Assembly (NCBI RefSeq): GCF_021117385.1
Contig: NZ_CP088252.1
Coordinates: forward strand, 806,001 to 870,000
Reading direction: 5' to 3'
DNA from: Frateuria soli
GTDB lineage: Bacteria > Pseudomonadota > Gammaproteobacteria > Xanthomonadales > Rhodanobacteraceae
DNA: 64,000 bases
Part shown: in pieces, positions 8,339 to 15,707 of the stretch
Layout of the letters: the number at the start of each line of letters is the position of its first letter
How positions within the stretch are numbered: the first letter of the stretch is position 1
The notes under the pieces: model-generated
Told to the model about the DNA's origin: nothing
Seen by the model: only the letters and a program-made list of their open reading frames with translations
Database searches by the model: none
Translations under genes and position numbers: made by a program

Positions 8339-8707
8339 ATGGCCATCAGCGAAGCCGAAGCCATTGTCATGGAAGTGCTCTGGCAGCAGGCGCCAAGAAG
8401 TGCCGAAGAGATCCTCGCCGAAGTCGGCCCCCGCCAGGGCTGGCAGGAAGGCACCGTCAAGTCGTTGCTCAACCGTCTGCTGAAGAAGTCGGCGGTCAAG
8501 GCCGAGCGGGAGGGACGCCGCTATCTCTATACGCCGCTGCTCAGCCGCGAGAAGTACGTCTCCCAGGAGAGCAAGGGGTTGCTCGACCGCCTGTTCGGTG
8601 GCCGTGTCGCTCCGCTGGTTGCGCACTTCTCCGAGCAGCGCAAGCTCACCCGCAAGGACGTGGCGGAGCTGCGCCGGCTGCTGGAGGAGCTGGACGATGA
8701 ACGCTGA
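8339..8707 (+). CDS. BlaI/MecI-family transcriptional repressor
   Basis: The 122-residue protein starts MAISEAEAIVMEVLWQQ, the standard beginning of the Penicillinase_R winged helix. The recognition segment EGTVKSLLNRLLKKSAVKAE and wing GRRYLYTPLLSREKY follow. The C-terminal part (VAPLVAHFSEQRKLTRKDVAELRRLLEELDDE) is the dimerisation helix bundle. Repressors of this family are cleaved or released when the membrane peptidase encoded next to them is activated. The coding region overlaps the peptidase gene by 11 bases, so translation is probably coupled. Two matching dyads lie just upstream. Confidence 0.92.
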   Translation: MAISEAEAIVMEVLWQQAPRSAEEILAEVGPRQGWQEGTVKSLLNRLLKKSAVKAEREGRRYLYTPLLSREKYVSQESKGLLDRLFGGRVAPLVAHFSEQRKLTRKDVAELRRLLEELDDER

Positions 8708-10226
8708 GACGGACTGGTCCACTTGCGGCTGGCTGCTGCTCGTCGCATGTACCGTGGCGCTGGCCTGCGTGGCGCTGCTGCGGCGGCCTTGCCGGCGGTG
8801 GTTCGGTGCCGAGAGCGCCTTCCTGCTGTGGGGGCTGCCGCCGCTGGCGATGCTGGGCAGCCAGCTCCCGCACGCACCGGTCGCCAGCAGCGGGGCATGG
8901 GCGGACACCGCGTGGGTAGCGGTGTCGGGTTCCGCTGCATGGTCCGGCGTGCGCACGGTGAGCGTCGACTGGGCCGGTGCGCTGACCTGGATCTGGGTGT
9001 CGGGCCTGGTTGCGGGCCTGATGCGCGCCGCCCTGGCACAAGCCCGCTACTGCCACCGGCTGCGGGGTGCCGTGCCGCTCGCCGGCGTCTCGTTGCCCTG
9101 GCCCGTGTTGCGGGCAACGACGGTGGATGCCGGTCCCGCGCTCGTCGGCGCCTGGCGGCCGCGCATCGTGGTACCGGCCGATTTCGAAACGCGTTATGCT
9201 GGAACCGAGCAGTCGCTGGTCCTCGCGCATGAGGCCATGCATGCCCGCCGTCGCGACGGCTGGTGCAACCTGCTCGCGCAGTTGCTCGCTTCGGTGCTCT
9301 GGTTCCATCCGTTGGCCTGGTGGGCACTTGCCGCCCTTCGCCAGGACCAGGAGCTGGCCTGCGACGCCGCCGTGCTGCGCGAGCGCGGTTGTCGGCGCAG
9401 CTATGCCCAAGCCATGTTGAAAACGCCGGGCGCGGCGCGCGCGTTGCCGTTCGGTTGCAGTTGGTCGTCCCGCCATCCACTCACGGAGCGAATTGCCATG
9501 CTGAAGATGCCGACCCCCGGTTCCGCCCGCCGCCGTATGGGCTTCATCGCCACTGCCGCCATTGCCGTCGTGTTCACCGGCGCGGTCTACGCCACCAGCG
9601 CTCCGATGAACACGACGGCGACGCCGCGCAAAGACTCGGACGTGGGCCAGTACCAGCTCGACATCCAGCTCATCCTGTCCGGCGACGGGACCGGGGCCGG
9701 CCATGCGCGATCGCTCGATCTTGCGGTGTGCGGAGCGCCCGGCGAAACCTCCACCGTAACAACCCGGGGAATCGAACTGGACGCCATCACCCGCACCGTG
9801 GGCGACCGGCGCGTGAGCGTCGACCTGGCGGTGCGCGACCAGGCAGGCACGCGGCCGGCGAAGAGCCGCCTGCAAGGGGCGCTGGATGAGCCGCTGCGAG
9901 CATCCGGCACGATTCCCGGCCGCGACGTGCAGTACACCCTGCGGGTGACGCCACGGCTGGGCTGCCCGGCGAGTGCCACGGCCGCGGCCGTGGGCGAGCG
10001 CGCCATCACCATGAAGGTCAGGGGCACCGCCGCGCGCGAGGTGGCCGAGGCGATCGCCGCGCAGGCGGGCCTTGTGCTGGTCAATCCCGAGGTGTTCGAC
10101 GAGCGCGCCATCGCGCTCGACTTCCAGGAGGTTCCCGCCGCTGCCGCACTGCAGATGGTCGCGCGGACCGATGGCGTCCGGGCTGTTTTCGATGGAGCCC
10201 GCGCGCGTTTCGAGCCGCTTCCGTAG
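8697..10226 (+). CDS. M56-family (BlaR1-like) membrane metallopeptidase with an STN-like C-terminus
   Basis: The 509-residue protein has helices near residues 12-28, 41-54 and 92-112. The zinc site HEAMH is at 178-182 with a likely third ligand Glu219 in QDQELACD. A fourth helix spans about 282-299. The tail of about 210 residues should be periplasmic. Its end (AAREVAEAIAAQAGLVLV to the C-terminus) resembles the secretin/TonB short N-terminal domain, not the penicillin-binding sensor of BlaR1. By family analogy it senses an envelope signal and inactivates the adjacent repressor. The regulated targets beyond this operon are unknown, and no beta-lactamase gene lies nearby. Confidence 0.85.
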   Translation: MNAETDWSTCGWLLLVACTVALACVALLRRPCRRWFGAESAFLLWGLPPLAMLGSQLPHAPVASSGAWADTAWVAVSGSAAWSGVRTVSVDWAGALTWIWVSGLVAGLMRAALAQARYCHRLRGAVPLAGVSLPWPVLRATTVDAGPALVGAWRPRIVVPADFETRYAGTEQSLVLAHEAMHARRRDGWCNLLAQLLASVLWFHPLAWWALAALRQDQELACDAAVLRERGCRRSYAQAMLKTPGAARALPFGCSWSSRHPLTERIAMLKMPTPGSARRRMGFIATAAIAVVFTGAVYATSAPMNTTATPRKDSDVGQYQLDIQLILSGDGTGAGHARSLDLAVCGAPGETSTVTTRGIELDAITRTVGDRRVSVDLAVRDQAGTRPAKSRLQGALDEPLRASGTIPGRDVQYTLRVTPRLGCPASATAAAVGERAITMKVRGTAAREVAEAIAAQAGLVLVNPEVFDERAIALDFQEVPAAAALQMVARTDGVRAVFDGARARFEPLP

Positions 10227-10342
10227 CTGTCCCGCGCTGTCGTCATGGCTCGACGGCAGCGCGCGGAGGCCCTGCGGCCGCGCTTGCTTGGGACGACGGG
10301 ACGGCTCGATATACTCCGTGGCCGTTGCCGGGAGACATCCAA

Positions 10343-11377
10343 GTGAAGCCGCTGCGCGTGTTCGCCGCCCTGACCGCACTGGGGATCGCCGCCATGAGCC
10401 ACGCCACCACCACGCCCGTCCTGGTCATCCACGGTGGGGCGGGTGTCATGCGACGCGACCTGAACCCTGCACGGGAAAACGAGGCTCGTGCGGCGCTCGC
10501 CCGCGCGCTCCTCAGCGGCTATGCCCAGCTCAAGGCGGGCAAACCGGCGCTGGACGGCGTGACCGCGGCGCTGAGCGTGCTGGAGGACGATCCCAATTTC
10601 AACGCGGGCAAGGGCGCGGTATTCACCCACGACGGCCGCAACGAGCTGGATGCCGCGATCATGGACGGCAACACCCTGCGCGCGGGCGCCATCGCCGGCG
10701 TGCACCGGGTGAAGAACCCGATCCTGCTGGCGCGCGCGGTGCTGGAGAAGTCCCAGCACGTGATGCTGGTGGGCGACGGCGCCGAGGCATTTGCGCGGGA
10801 AGTGGGCGTGCCGCTGGTCGATCCATCGTACTTCCGTACCGAACAGCGCTGGCAGCAACTGCAGAAGGCGCTCAAGGAAGACCGCGACGGGGTACCGCAT
10901 TCGGATGTAGAGACGGCCAGGCATTTCGGTACCGTCGGCGCCGTGGCGCTGGATGCGCAGGGCCATCTCGCGGCGGGAACGTCGACTGGTGGCATGACCG
11001 ACAAACGCTGGGGCCGGGTAGGCGACTCCCCGATCATCGGGGCGGGCACCTATGCCAACGCGGACTGCGCGGTATCCGGCACGGGCTGGGGCGAGTTCTA
11101 CATCCGTGCCGTGGCGGCGCATGCGATCTGCATGCGCGTGTCGCTGATGCACGTGCCGCTGGAACGCGCTGCCGCCGAGGTGATCAACCAGGAGATCCCG
11201 GCGATGGGCGGCAACGGCGGCGCCATCGCGCTGGACGCGAAAGGCCACATCGCCTTGCCATTCAATACCGACGGCATGTATCGAGGCTGGATCGGCGGCG
11301 ATGGCGTGCCGCACGTGGCGATCTACGACGACGACCCGGATACCCCGCCGTCCGCCTCCGACAGTTCCGGCGGTTAG
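10343..11377 (+). CDS. iaaA: Isoaspartyl peptidase / plant-type L-asparaginase, exported
   Basis: The 344-residue Ntn-hydrolase begins with a signal peptide (MKPLRVFAALTALGIAAMSHA), then PVLVIHGGAGV. The autoprocessing site is HFGTVGAVALD with the nucleophile at Thr197, followed by STGGMTDKRWGRVGDSPIIG, which binds the substrate carboxylates. Self-cleavage before Thr197 would give alpha and beta subunits. The enzyme removes beta-aspartyl residues from isoaspartyl dipeptides and hydrolyses asparagine. The GTG at 10343 is preferred because GGGAGA precedes it and it starts the signal peptide exactly. A TTG at 10325 would add six residues. Confidence 0.92.
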   Translation: MKPLRVFAALTALGIAAMSHATTTPVLVIHGGAGVMRRDLNPARENEARAALARALLSGYAQLKAGKPALDGVTAALSVLEDDPNFNAGKGAVFTHDGRNELDAAIMDGNTLRAGAIAGVHRVKNPILLARAVLEKSQHVMLVGDGAEAFAREVGVPLVDPSYFRTEQRWQQLQKALKEDRDGVPHSDVETARHFGTVGAVALDAQGHLAAGTSTGGMTDKRWGRVGDSPIIGAGTYANADCAVSGTGWGEFYIRAVAAHAICMRVSLMHVPLERAAAEVINQEIPAMGGNGGAIALDAKGHIALPFNTDGMYRGWIGGDGVPHVAIYDDDPDTPPSASDSSGG

Positions 11378-11589
11378 GATCTTTCCGCAGCGACCTGCCG
11401 CTACGGCGCCCTGCGGCAGGCTTCGCAGCGGTACCGGCCGTGGTGCCGGGGCACCCGCCAGCTCTGCCGTGACGGAGGGGTAGAGAGCCCGATCGTTGCC
11501 TCCGAGTGGCTACAATGGCTCCGAGCATGGCGGCCTGCCCTGGCGGCCGCCCATGCCGGTCGCACCATCCACTCGCCCCTGGAGCACCG

Positions 11590-12078
11590 ATGTCCATTTC
11601 GCTGATCGCCGCACTGGATGAGAACTTCGCCATCGGCCGCAAGGGGCAACTGCCCTGGCACCTGCCGGACGACCTGCGCTGGTTCAAGCAGCTGACGCTC
11701 GGCAAGTACGTGCTGATGGGCTACAACACCGCGGTGGCGATCGGCCGGGCCTTGCCGGACAGGCACAACCTGGTGCTCTCGCGGCGACACGAGGCGCCGT
11801 TCCCGGGTCAGGTCGTCGTGCGCTCGCTGGAGGAGGCACAGGCCCGCGCCGGCGGCACCGGGCTGATGGTGATCGGCGGCGGCGAAGTCTATGCGGCGGC
11901 GCTGCCGCTGGCGCGGCGGATGTACCTGACCTGGGTGGGTGCCGCCGTCGAGGGCGCCGACACCTTCTTTCCGGGCATCCATCTGCGCGACTGGACCGAG
12001 GTCGCGCGCACCCACCACAAGGCCGACGCGGAGCACCAATACAGCTTCGACATGGTCGAGTACGTGCGCGAATCCTGA
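11590..12078 (+). CDS. folA: Dihydrofolate reductase
   Basis: The 162-residue protein has the DHFR core: SLIAALDENFAIGRKGQLPW (substrate loop), HLPDDLRWFKQLT with the catalytic acid in the DD pair, VLMGYNTAVAIG in the NADPH site, and VIGGGEVYAAAL binding the cofactor pyrophosphate. It reduces dihydrofolate to tetrahydrofolate in the cytoplasm. The ATG at 11590 follows GGAGCACC. A TACAAT hexamer at 11512-11517 may be a -10 element, but no good -35 is placed. The common motif MGRxT is MGYNT here, a small variation. Confidence 0.95.
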   Translation: MSISLIAALDENFAIGRKGQLPWHLPDDLRWFKQLTLGKYVLMGYNTAVAIGRALPDRHNLVLSRRHEAPFPGQVVVRSLEEAQARAGGTGLMVIGGGEVYAAALPLARRMYLTWVGAAVEGADTFFPGIHLRDWTEVARTHHKADAEHQYSFDMVEYVRES

Positions 12079-12098
12079 TTCCCTTGGTTGCCTCTGTC

Positions 12099-12488
12099 AT
12101 GCACGTGGTGGCCGGCGTGCTGATCGATCCGGCCGGTCGCGTGTTGCTCGCGCAACGGCCACCGGGCAAGCACCTGGCCGGAATGTGGGAGTTTCCCGGC
12201 GGCAAGCTGGACCTGGGCGAGTCTCCCCTCCACGGGCTGCTGCGCGAACTGCGCGAGGAGCTGGACATCGCGGTCGACCTGGCCAGTGCCGCGCCGCTGG
12301 TCCAGGTGCCCTGGAACTACGGCGAGCGTGCCTTGCTGCTGGACGCCTGGCGGTTGATCGCGTGGCAGGGAACACCGCGGTCGGTGGAAGGGCAGGCCTT
12401 GCGCTGGATACTGCCCCGCAATGTGGATCCGGAAACGCTGGCGCCCGCCGATCGTGTGATCCTCCGCTCCGTGCAGGGCACGGCCTGA
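12099..12488 (+). CDS. mutT: Nudix hydrolase, MutT-like (8-oxo-dGTP diphosphatase)
   Basis: The 129-residue protein contains the Nudix box GGKLDLGESPLHGLLRELRE followed by EL, with the metal-binding Glu cluster REXXEE intact. It starts HVVAGVLIDPAGRVLLAQRP, as MutT does. The expected role is sanitising oxidised guanine nucleotides. It faces coaE and pilD, close to the usual mutT-coaE-pilD neighbourhood of gammaproteobacteria. The ATG at 12099 has no clear ribosome site; a TTG at 12084 would add five residues. Confidence 0.85.
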   Translation: MHVVAGVLIDPAGRVLLAQRPPGKHLAGMWEFPGGKLDLGESPLHGLLRELREELDIAVDLASAAPLVQVPWNYGERALLLDAWRLIAWQGTPRSVEGQALRWILPRNVDPETLAPADRVILRSVQGTA

Positions 12489-12497
12489 TCCAGGCAT

Positions 12498-12607
12498 GAG
12501 CGCACCTTGCGTGCGACCGCCATACAACCGCGTCACGATTTTCCCGGCGCCATGCCCGACCGACTCTCCGGGACGCCGGTTGCAATCGCGCGCAGGCGCG
12601 CTCCTAC
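12498..12607. repeat. Worn REP pair between mutT and coaE
   Basis: GAGCGCACCTTGCGTGCGACC (12498-12518) and its inverted partner ending in GCGCGCTCCTAC (12589-12607) bracket the gap between the convergent genes. The second element overlaps the 3' end of coaE: the TAG of its GTAG head is the coaE stop codon. Confidence 0.6.
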
Positions 12608-13221
12608 AAGGTCGAGGCGAGCGCGAGGTAGCGCCGGTGCAACGCCTCCACGTGCGCATCCAGCGCCGCTTCGCTGCTGCTGTTGTCGATGATGTCGTCG
12701 GCCAGCGCCAGGCGCTCGGCGCGGCTGGCCTGCTGGGCCAGCATGCGCTCGGCCAGGGCGCGGTCGATGCCGTCGCGGGAAATCAGCCGCTCCAGTTGCA
12801 CGGACTCGGGTACGTCCACCAGCAGAATGCGGTCGAGCCAGCAGTAGTGGGCAATGTTCTCGGCCAGCAGCGGAATGGCCAGCAGGCAGTAGGGCGCGGT
12901 CTCGGCCAAGGCCCGGTCGCGCAGCCACGTGCGTACGCGCGGATGGATGATGTTCTCCAGCTGGCGCTTGGCCGTCGCATCCGCGAAGACGCGCCGGCGC
13001 ATGGCGGCGCGGTCCACGCGGCCCCGGTCGTCCAGCACCCCGGTCCCGAAAGTCTCGACGATCGCAGCCAGCCCTTCGCTGCCTGGTTCGACCACCACCC
13101 GTGCCGCCACGTCCGCATCGTGCACCGGCACGCCCAACGCCTCGAAGCGACGGGCCACCGCGGTCTTGCCGGCAGCGATGCCGCCGGTCAGTCCCACCAC
13201 GTAGGCACGCCGCGCGCTCAT
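12604..13221 (-). CDS. coaE: Dephospho-CoA kinase
   Basis: The 205-residue P-loop kinase has Walker A GLTGGIAAGKTAVARRF, the CoA-binding HDADVAARVVVEPGS, and the LID region with RDGIDRALAERMLAQQ. It phosphorylates the 3'-hydroxyl of dephospho-CoA in the last step of CoA synthesis. The start codon overlaps the pilD stop by four bases (ATGA), so it is translationally coupled to pilD, a pairing seen in many gammaproteobacteria. The last codons run into a REP element that supplies the TAG stop. Confidence 0.96.
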   Translation of the reverse strand: MSARRAYVVGLTGGIAAGKTAVARRFEALGVPVHDADVAARVVVEPGSEGLAAIVETFGTGVLDDRGRVDRAAMRRRVFADATAKRQLENIIHPRVRTWLRDRALAETAPYCLLAIPLLAENIAHYCWLDRILLVDVPESVQLERLISRDGIDRALAERMLAQQASRAERLALADDIIDNSSSEAALDAHVEALHRRYLALASTL

Positions 13222-14075
13222 CGCAATCCGGTCAGGTGCAGGTAACCCTGCAGCAGCGGCTCGCCAGCCACGAACCAGATCCAGCCGGCCATGGCAATGA
13301 ACGGTCCGAATGGCATGGGCATCTCGCGGCCATGCCTGCGCAGGGCGATCAGGAGGCCACCGACGACCGCGCCAACCAGCGAGGAGAGCAGCACGATCGG
13401 CAGCAACGCACCCGGGCCCATCCACGCGCCCAAGGCCGCCAGCAGCTTGAAGTCGCCGTAGCCCATGCCTTCCTTGCCGGTCAGCAGCTTGAACAGCCAG
13501 TACACGCTCCACAGGCTCACATACCCCAGCGCCGCGCCCAGGATCGCCGGTGCCGGCAACACGAACATCGGCAGCAGCGAAAGCAGCAGGCCGAGCCACA
13601 GCAACGGCAAGGTGAGCTGGTCGGGCAGCAGCTGGGTGCGGAAGTCGATGCCGGCCAGCGCGATCAGCGTCCAAGTGAGCACCAGCCCCGCCAGCGCCGT
13701 CCAGCCCGGCCCGAATTTCCACACCACCAGCACGCTCAGCACGCCACTGAGCAACTCCACCAGCGGGTACTGGGCGGAGATCGGCTCGCGGCAATAGCGG
13801 CATCGCCCGCGCAGCAGCAGCCAGCCGAACAGCGGGATGTTGTCTCCCGCCGACAGTGGATGCTTGCAGTGCGGGCAGTGCGAAGCCTCGCGCACGATGC
13901 CCGGCGGCAGCGGCTCCCCGGGCACGTCCAGCGCCAGCTCTTCGCTTGCCTCGCGCCGCCACTGTGCCTCGAGCCGTGCGGGAAGGCGCAGGATCACCAC
14001 GTTGAGGAAGCTGCCCACCAGCAGGCCGAGTATTCCGGCGAAGGCAAGCCAGAGCCAAAGTGGAAGTTCGAGCAT
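13218..14075 (-). CDS. pilD: Prepilin peptidase / N-methyltransferase
   Basis: The 285-residue polytopic inner-membrane aspartic protease has a cytoplasmic loop with two CxxC pairs (CPHCKHPLSAGDNIP and CRYCREPIS) that bind zinc. The catalytic aspartates lie in GIDFRTQLLPDQLT and in GMGYGDFKLLAALGAW, the conserved GxGDFKL motif. It removes the leader from type IV prepilins and methylates the new N-terminal Phe. It would process both pilins encoded at 30-31 kb as well as type II secretion pseudopilins. It is followed by coaE with a 4-base overlap and separated from pilC by a terminator-like hairpin. Confidence 0.96.
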   Translation of the reverse strand: MLELPLWLWLAFAGILGLLVGSFLNVVILRLPARLEAQWRREASEELALDVPGEPLPPGIVREASHCPHCKHPLSAGDNIPLFGWLLLRGRCRYCREPISAQYPLVELLSGVLSVLVVWKFGPGWTALAGLVLTWTLIALAGIDFRTQLLPDQLTLPLLWLGLLLSLLPMFVLPAPAILGAALGYVSLWSVYWLFKLLTGKEGMGYGDFKLLAALGAWMGPGALLPIVLLSSLVGAVVGGLLIALRRHGREMPMPFGPFIAMAGWIWFVAGEPLLQGYLHLTGLR

Positions 14076-14146
14076 GCGAATCCAAGTCCCATGTCCGTGG
14101 CGGCGCGCGCAGTGAGCGATGCGCGCGGTCGCCTCGCGGCAAGAAT

Positions 14147-14181
14147 AAAAAAAGCCCCCCTCCCGGCGGGAGAGGGGCTTG
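14147..14181 (-). terminator. Rho-independent terminator after pilC
   Basis: On the minus strand, AAGCCCCTCTCCCG pairs with CGGGAGGGGGGCTT and is followed by a run of T. It lies 12 bases past the pilC stop. The hairpin sequence also resembles the CCCTCTCC/GGAGAGGG intergenic repeat seen near 41 kb. Confidence 0.8.
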
Positions 14182-14192
14182 GTATTCGAAGG

Positions 14193-15458
14193 TTACACCG
14201 TGCCGGCCAGCTTGAAGATCGGCAGGTACAGCGAGACCACCATGCCGCCGACCAGCACGCCGAGGATCACCATGATGATCGGTTCCAGCAGGGTCGACAG
14301 GGTATCAACGGCGGTGTTCACCTCTTCCTCGTAGAACTCGGCCACCTTGAACAGCATGTTGTCCAGCGCACCCGATTCCTCGCCGATGGCCGTCATCTGA
14401 ACCACCATGTTCGGGAACAGGCCGGTCTGGCGCATCGACAGCTGCAACTGGTGGCCGACCGCGATGTCGTCGCGCATCCTCCGCACCGCGTCGCCATAGA
14501 CGATGCTGCCAGTGGCCCCGGCCACCGCGTCCAGTGCTTCCACCAGCGGCACGCCCGCCCGGAAGGTGACGCCGAGCGTACGCGCGAAGCGGGCGATGGC
14601 CGACTGGCGCATGATGTTGCCCATCACCGGCAGCTTGAGCAGCACGCGGTCCAGGAAATGCGCGAACTTCACCGAGCGCTTCTTGGCCATCACGATGGCC
14701 ACGATGCCGCCGACGATGATGCCGATCACCACCCACCAGTAGTGCTGCATGAATTGCGATGCGGAGATGACGATCTGGGTCGGCGCAGGCAGCTCGGCGC
14801 CCGCGTCGCGGAAGGTCTGCTCGAACACCGGCACCACGAACAGCAGCAGGATCATGCTCACCAGCAGTGCCACCGCCATCACCATCACGGGGTAGAACAG
14901 GGCCTTCTTGATCTTGCTCTTGATGTTCTCCATCCGCTCCTTGTAGGTGGCCACGGTGTCCAGCACCGTGTCCAGCACACCGGCCGATTCGCCGGCGCGC
15001 ACCAGGTTGCGGTAAAGCTCGTCGAACTGGACGGGGTACTTGCCCAGCGCCTCGTGCAGCGAGGCACCCCCCTCGATGCCCTGCTTGACGTCGGTGAGCA
15101 TGTTCTTGAAGCGGACGTTCTTCTGGCCGCCGGCGATGATCTCGAAGGACTGCACCATAGGCACGCCCGAAGCCATCATGGTGGCGATCTGGCGGCTGAA
15201 GATTGCCACGTCGCGCGGCTTGACCGAGCTTCCGCTCGAGCCGAACAGCGGCTTGGCCTTCTCTCGCACCGTCTGCGGGTTCATCCCCTGGCGGCGCAGC
15301 TCGGCCTTGACCAGCGAGGCGTTCTTCGCCGGCATTTCGCCCTTCATGCGCTTGCCGCGCTTGTCCAGCGCGACCCAGTCGTACATGGTCAACCTGCTGA
15401 CCTCGGCGCGCTGGGCGCCCAGGTTCGCGTTCTTCGCGAGTGCGTTAGCCGTAGCCAT
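14193..15458 (-). CDS. pilC: Type IV pilus inner-membrane platform protein
   Basis: The 421-residue protein has two T2SF (GspF) domains. The first is RDVAIFSRQIATMMASGVPM and what follows; the second is SAIARFARTLGVTFRAGVPL. Three hydrophobic segments are visible near residues 180-235 and at the end (IIMVILGVLVGGMVVSLYLP). It is the membrane platform that couples the PilB and PilT ATPases to pilin insertion and extraction. The N-terminus (MATANALAKNANLG) is followed by the TMYDWVALDKRGKRMKGE start typical of the family. pilB lies 249 bases upstream on the same strand. Confidence 0.96.
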   Translation of the reverse strand: MATANALAKNANLGAQRAEVSRLTMYDWVALDKRGKRMKGEMPAKNASLVKAELRRQGMNPQTVREKAKPLFGSSGSSVKPRDVAIFSRQIATMMASGVPMVQSFEIIAGGQKNVRFKNMLTDVKQGIEGGASLHEALGKYPVQFDELYRNLVRAGESAGVLDTVLDTVATYKERMENIKSKIKKALFYPVMVMAVALLVSMILLLFVVPVFEQTFRDAGAELPAPTQIVISASQFMQHYWWVVIGIIVGGIVAIVMAKKRSVKFAHFLDRVLLKLPVMGNIMRQSAIARFARTLGVTFRAGVPLVEALDAVAGATGSIVYGDAVRRMRDDIAVGHQLQLSMRQTGLFPNMVVQMTAIGEESGALDNMLFKVAEFYEEEVNTAVDTLSTLLEPIIMVILGVLVGGMVVSLYLPIFKLAGTV

Positions 15459-15620
15459 GCCCGATTCCCCCGATGGTTCGATCCGCGATGGCCGCGCGAG
15501 GCGGCGATCTTCGGTGAAGCTTATGCCAAATATGGCGAGTTATTTCGTGCCGTTCCGCGCAACTTGGCGATTTTCCGGAGGGCTCTCACAGGTGAGCTCG
15601 TACCGTCCTGCCGCTCGTCC

Positions 15621-15644
15621 GTAGGAGCGCACCTGTGCGCGACC
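15621..15644. repeat. Single REP hairpin between pilB and pilC
   Basis: A GTAG head is followed by a GAGCGCAC and GTGCGC hairpin and GACC. No inverted partner is evident nearby. The rest of the 249-bp gap (15459-15707) shows no coding signal. Confidence 0.7.
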
Positions 15645-15707
15645 GCCATGTCCGTTCCTCGTCGCGCCCGGGAAAAACCGATCAGCCTGAAGGCGCCGCG
15701 CAACCGG

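Noticed and set aside
8339-10226. Beta-lactamase regulatory operon (blaI-blaR1)
   Set aside because: The repressor and peptidase families fit, but there is no beta-lactamase gene nearby and the peptidase lacks the penicillin-binding sensor domain.
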